In this document: positions 59,896 through 64,000 of the stretch, piece by piece | Layout of the letters: every line of letters starts with the position of its first letter | How positions within the stretch are numbered: the stretch's first letter is position 1 | From: Botryosphaeria dothidea | Lineage: Eukaryota > Ascomycota > Dothideomycetes > Botryosphaeriales > Botryosphaeriaceae | Length of the DNA: 64,000 nt | Direction: 5' to 3' | NCBI GenBank assembly: GCA_011503125.2 | Contig: WWBZ02000073.1 | Span: forward strand, 3,100,001-3,164,000 | The notes under the pieces: model-generated | Databases searched by the model: none | The model's input: only the letters and a program-made list of their open reading frames with translations | What the model was told of the DNA's origin: nothing | Position numbers and translations under genes: made by a program

Positions 59896-61686
59896 GTTTC
59901 TCGTTTAATAGCTTTAAGAGTTTTAGCTTAGGCTTATACTATAGTCTAATCTAGTCTCTTAGTTTAGTAGTAGTAGGTATACGGCCCTATTAGCTATCTT
60001 AGTTTATATTACCGCTTCTAATTCTACTCTAGCGGCTAAGATTACTTTAAGTAGGTTCTTAGTTATAGGTAGGCTTAGTATAATCTCTTTTAGGATTATT
60101 ACTATTATTTATTCTTTTATTAGAACGGATATTTATAGACTTAATCTCTTAACGACGATATTTAGCCTTATAGAGAGTTTCGAGTAGCTATTCGAGAGAG
60201 ATAAAGGTAAGAGTAGCTACTAAGAGGGCTAAGCTAATAGAAATACTATTCTATATTTTATCGATCTTCTTTTTTTTAGTAGGATTAGTAAGAGACTAGA
60301 GTATATATAGGCGGGCGTAGTAGGAGTCTACCGTCTCTTTCTCGCTTTATCTAGTAAGAATAAGGTTATTAGTAGCTTTTTTCTTTACGATATCTATTCT
60401 ATATATCTTTTCTAGCTTTTCTAAGAAATCTAGAGCTATCTAGTAGCTACTAATATACGGGCGTATTATAGTAGTAATTAAATTAGTAAGGCGAGAGTAG
60501 ATATAGCGAATTATTAGCTTCTAATTTCTTTTAAAGAAGTCCTCTTCGACTTTAAGCTTAAAGACTATATTATTCTTAAAGTTAACGAAAGTATAGATAT
60601 TAGTAGAGATAAGCTTATTAATATCTCCTATAAGTATCTTATATAAGCCCTAATAAGAGAGGGTTCGCTATAAGGTAATAGTTCCCTCTCTTAGTTAACG
60701 TTTCTAGTTAAGACTACGAATATTAGTACTAAAGAGAGTATCTTTATAATAGTTAGCGATATTCTTAGTTAGAAGGTTATTTTCTTAGATAAGCCGGCTA
60801 ATCTTATCGTTACTTTTCTTAATAACTCTATTAGATCTAGCGATTATCTTCTTATAGGTCTATTTAAGTTTCTTATACTTATTCTAAAGAGAGACGTAGG
60901 CTATATACTCTTTACTAGTAGCTATTTAAGTAACTTAGAGAACGTAGTAGAACTTAGTACGCTAGTTTACTATTACTATAGTATACTAGTTATAGAAGGT
61001 ATATTCGTTAGGCTAGCGAATAGAGTCGAGTTCGTAGTTACTTAGTATTCCGGGGTTAATAGTAAGATTAAGATCCGTAGCTAATAAATATATAAGTTCT
61101 TCGGGTTCTAGGTTTCTACGTAAGATAGTACGACGTAAGATAGAACTAGTAGTTTAACTTTACTAGTCTAAGATATTAGGAAAGCTTTAAAATAGAATAG
61201 TACTACTTATAAACTCGTTAAGGTTCTAGCTAGGTTCCCTAACTATATTACTAAATAATTCTTCTTTATTATCGCTTAGATAAATAGAGATAGTACTAGC
61301 GATACTACTAGTATAGCTACGACTATAGCTTACGGAAAATAGGCTTTATTACGCTATAATCTTCGCTAATTATTCTAGTTTTTTTAGAGTAGTTTAACTC
61401 GTATTACGGGTAAAAACTCTAAAGAGATTAGTACGGGGTTAACGAGGATCTTTATATCTTATTTAAGAAGATAGATTTTCTATAATTATACTATTATTTC
61501 TCTAATAGTATAGGTTTCTTTAATATTTCTAGGTTACTTATCGTAGAGTATCGGTATTATTAAGTTCTAGTTATAGATTATTAGTATTATCGGGTTCTAG
61601 TTATAGGTTATCGAGTTTAGGTTCTAGTTAATAGTACGGGTATCGGATTATCGAGTTTAGGTTTCTTATTAGTAGTATATAGATTA
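59896..61686 (-). pseudogene. B' gag remnant and 5' internal region
   Basis: This continues B' to its 5' LTR, an inverted match to 44.1-45.9 kb of B. There are no open frames. Confidence 0.8.
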
Positions 61687-61918
61687 TATAAGGTAGTAAA
61701 GCCGAAATAATAGTATTACTTTTAACTAAAAATTTATATATAAGAAGAAAGAAAAGAGAGTCTAGAAAGAGAGGGCGAAGAGTAAATATAACTAGTCGCT
61801 TAGCGCTAGGCCCGTACTCTAGTATCTAACTAAGTTATTCTTAGTAAAGCTAAGGCCTCTAGTTACTATTAAGTATCTATCTAGTTATCTAGAATAGTAG
61901 CGCTTAAGGAGCCTAATA
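61687..61918 (-). repeat. LTR of B' (5' LTR, 232 bp)
   Basis: It begins TATAAGGTAGTAAAGCCG and ends GCTTAAGGAGCCTAATA, followed by the TAGTT target copy. Confidence 0.88.
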
Positions 61919-64000
61919 TAGTTTTCCTCTAGATAAAGAACTTATTAATAGCGAAATAAAAGAACTATACGAGAGTACTAGTAAAATATAGTCGGACGAT
62001 ATATATATACTATCTAATAAGCTAGATACTCTTATCTCGCTAGAAATTCTCGCTAAAAGATACGGTATTAGTAATTATCTACGGGACGAATAGAATAATC
62101 TTAGCTAAATAATTTAGATTCTATATTAGAAAAGTATCGCGCTTACGATTATTTAGAGATAGCGTTAGAATACTCTTTAGAAAACCCAAATCGAATAAAA
62201 CGAGAAGAAGTACGAACTTCCGATAACTAAAGAAACGATACTCGTCGAACGCTACTACTAAGAAATCTTAGTACGCGAGTAAGTAGACTATAACTTTCTT
62301 CGGGAACTAGTACGGATTCTCTACTAGTACGGCACGGCTACGATCTAGTATCGTATACTCTAGTAGATTCTAGATAAGAAGCTTAATCGACTAACCTTTA
62401 GATATTAGATTTAAAAAAATAAAGTCTATTAGCGAAGAAAGTAGAACGCCGATAAATAGACTAACTAGAAGTAAGTATATCTCTAAGTTAACGAATAGAA
62501 AGACTATATATATAGTAAAGTCTACGGCTATCCTATACTAAAAAACTAGACGGCTCTACGATAATAGAACTAATCTAGGGGCTATAGTCTAGGTTCCTTT
62601 ATATAGTATTACGTATATCGGAAACGGAAATCCTTACCGGATTAAATTTATAGAAATAGTTTAAAATATAGAGAATACTTAACGGAGTATCTACTAGAAT
62701 TCTAATCGATATAGGATTAAGCGGAAATTTTATCTATAACGAGCTTATATAGAAGATAAATATTCTATACCGTAAGAAATAGAAACCGTATTCTCTTAGT
62801 AGATTCGACGGATTCTAGATAGCCTACGAAGAAGGCTAGGTAAAGATAGAAACGAAGAAAGTAATCCTCTAGATAGAGAACTATTAAAAACGAATTTTTC
62901 TCGACGTTTAACGTATTTCCGGGTACGATATTATTCTAGATATACCCTAGATCTAAATATAGAAACCTATCTTCGACTTCGGAGAAGAAGACTCTATTAT
63001 CTTTCGAGAGAAGCTTAAGAATCTTCTATAAAAATAAGAATTATAGAAGAAGAATAGATTATTAGATATTCTTTAAAAGCTCTTAGCGATATTAATACGA
63101 AAAGTAGCTAGTATAAGGCCTAAATATAGTAACTATATAGGCGACTCCGATAATAGTATAAGTTAGTACTAGGACTACGATATAAGTAGCGAAGCCTCCT
63201 TAGTAAAATATAGCTCTATCGTAGAAATAAGCTCTATTAAGCGAAATAATATCTCTAACTTAAGCTACGACTCTAATAATAATAGCGTAAGGCCTAGTAA
63301 TAATAGTATTAATAGTAATAATAGCGTAAGGCCTAGTAACGGTAGTATTAACGATAGTAATAGTATAAGACCTAGTAACGGTAGTATTAACGATAATCTT
63401 AAGAAAAGCGTAAGATAGAACTAAGATAGTAGCGTACGAGACGCCGCCTTCTTAGTAAAATATAATATCTTAAGCGGAGTAAGACTAACTAAGTCTAATA
63501 TTCTTAATAAATAAGTATAGTATATATTACGAAGGACTACGAGGAAAAGATATAAGGCTAAGAGTAAGGCTTCGCGTAAGTAATTAGTAGCCGTAGAACT
63601 TTAAATTAACGTCTAGATAATCTTAGAAGAGGTATTTAAGCGTATAAAACGCTAAGGCTAATAGATCTACCTTATATATATTAAACTCTTATAGGCGGTA
63701 TAATAGAGAGTACTAGCTAAGGCCGTACGGGAAAGACTTAAGAATAAGAATAGTTCTACTTCTATTAGAGAAGACGATTCTATAAGAATTAGAAGAGGAT
63801 AATACGGTAGTTTAGAGATATAGAATAATCTATACGAAGAACCTCTAATACCGGAAATAGAAATAGTATCTAGCGAGTACTAGAACTTAAAAGCCGTTTA
63901 CTAAGAAAGAGAAAAAGAAGATTTACCGAAGTATTAACTATAGGACTACGAGATTCTACTTAAGCCGGGTACGAAGCTAGCTTATAAGCCTATCTACTTC
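61919..64000 (+). mobile_element. Ty3/gypsy element A, right part (protease and start of RT)
   Basis: Element A resumes after B'. A retropepsin-like stretch lies at about 62690-62990; its active site reads LIDIGLSGNFIYNELI, where related elements have DSGA. After a linker with a 39-bp tandem repeat, the end of the window reads EDLPKYQL, a stop, then DYEILLKPGTKLAYKPIYF, the start of a gypsy RT domain. RT, RNase H, integrase and the second LTR must lie beyond 64000. Frames are closed by TAG/TAA. Confidence 0.75.
63280..63399 (+). repeat. 39-bp tandem repeat in element A
   Basis: About three copies of a 39-bp unit start with agcgtaaggcctagtaa-like sequence at about 63284, 63323 and 63362. In frame they encode a 13-residue unit like NSVRPSNNSINSN. 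It is a low-complexity linker between protease and RT. Confidence 0.75.

Larger units (their letters stand above)
35813..61918 (-). mobile_element. Ty3/gypsy element B' (reverse), split by nested insertions
   Basis: This is a full-length gypsy retrotransposon in reverse orientation. It has 232-bp LTRs at 35813-36044 and 61687-61918 and a TAGTT target duplication outside. Its own DNA survives as five pieces: 35813-38725, 50920-52106, 57251-57569, 59896-61686 and the last LTR. Allowing for duplicated targets they sum to about 6.4 kb, matching the forward relative B (43862-50243). The first piece holds integrase, RNase H and part of reverse transcriptase; the second the rest of RT and upstream pol; the others gag. 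Element C and two LINE copies fill the gaps. Every frame is closed by TAG/TAA stops from RIP. It must have entered element A before the other insertions. Confidence 0.88.

Noticed and set aside
34097..64000. CRISPR array or centromere identity for the island
   Set aside because: Repeats are LTRs and transposon copies, not regularly spaced; a centromere cannot be claimed from sequence composition alone.

Overview
The window reads as the genome of a filamentous ascomycete (Pezizomycotina; class not resolvable by eye). Introns are short (46-101 nt) with GT...AG ends and CTRAY-like branch points. The gene content is typically fungal: a class VI-type chitin synthase, a Zn2Cys6 regulator, a HET-domain protein, a CVNH lectin remnant, a GH5 hydrolase and a small cysteine-rich secreted protein. 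About 30 kb of transposon DNA shows extreme repeat-induced point mutation (RIP).

Layout. Bases 1-34 kb are balanced in composition and hold 9 intact genes plus several broken ones. These are: a HET-domain pseudogene (780-2754, -); a doubtful broken coding remnant (3839-4340, -); a 64-residue, 8-cysteine secreted protein (5251-5514, -); a triose-phosphate-translocator-family transporter (6189-7371, -); a cyanovirin-N-homology pseudogene (9571-9899, +); a secreted GH5 hydrolase (11588-12814, +); an MDR zinc-type alcohol dehydrogenase-like oxidoreductase (14447-15659, +); a chitin synthase (18841-21775, +); an ACS-type MFS transporter (25821-27429, -), a Zn2Cys6 regulator (27912-30107, +) and a fumarylacetoacetate hydrolase-family enzyme (30246-31277, -), which together look like a small uptake/regulation/catabolism module; ribosomal protein uL15 (31767-32329, +); and the 3' part of a CrtC/Diels-Alderase-like gene (33407-34068, -) whose 5' part is missing where the transposon block begins.

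Bases ~34.1-64 kb are a nested transposon island. Boundaries can be read from LTR pairs and target-site duplications. A Ty3/gypsy element (A, ~34.1 kb to beyond the window end) was split by a reversed gypsy element (B', 35813-61918, 5-bp duplication). B' was in turn split by a chromodomain gypsy element (C, 38726-50919, 5-bp duplication) and by two copies of one non-LTR retrotransposon (52107-57250 and 57570-59895, 15-16-bp duplications). C was itself split by a second, forward copy of the B family (43862-50243). Nearly every CpA/TpG in the island is now TpA while CpG is kept. No reading frame of 60 or more residues was found between about 34.1 and 47.6 kb, and zinc-knuckle cysteines and polymerase aspartates are visibly mutated. 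Two patches (about 47.4-49.3 kb and 57.6-59.2 kb) are less mutated.

No wholly new gene system could be demonstrated. The strongest observations are the dated-by-nesting transposon stack, the gene truncated at its edge, two decayed self/non-self or lectin-type genes, and a dispersed 34/25-bp-arm palindrome present at two loci.
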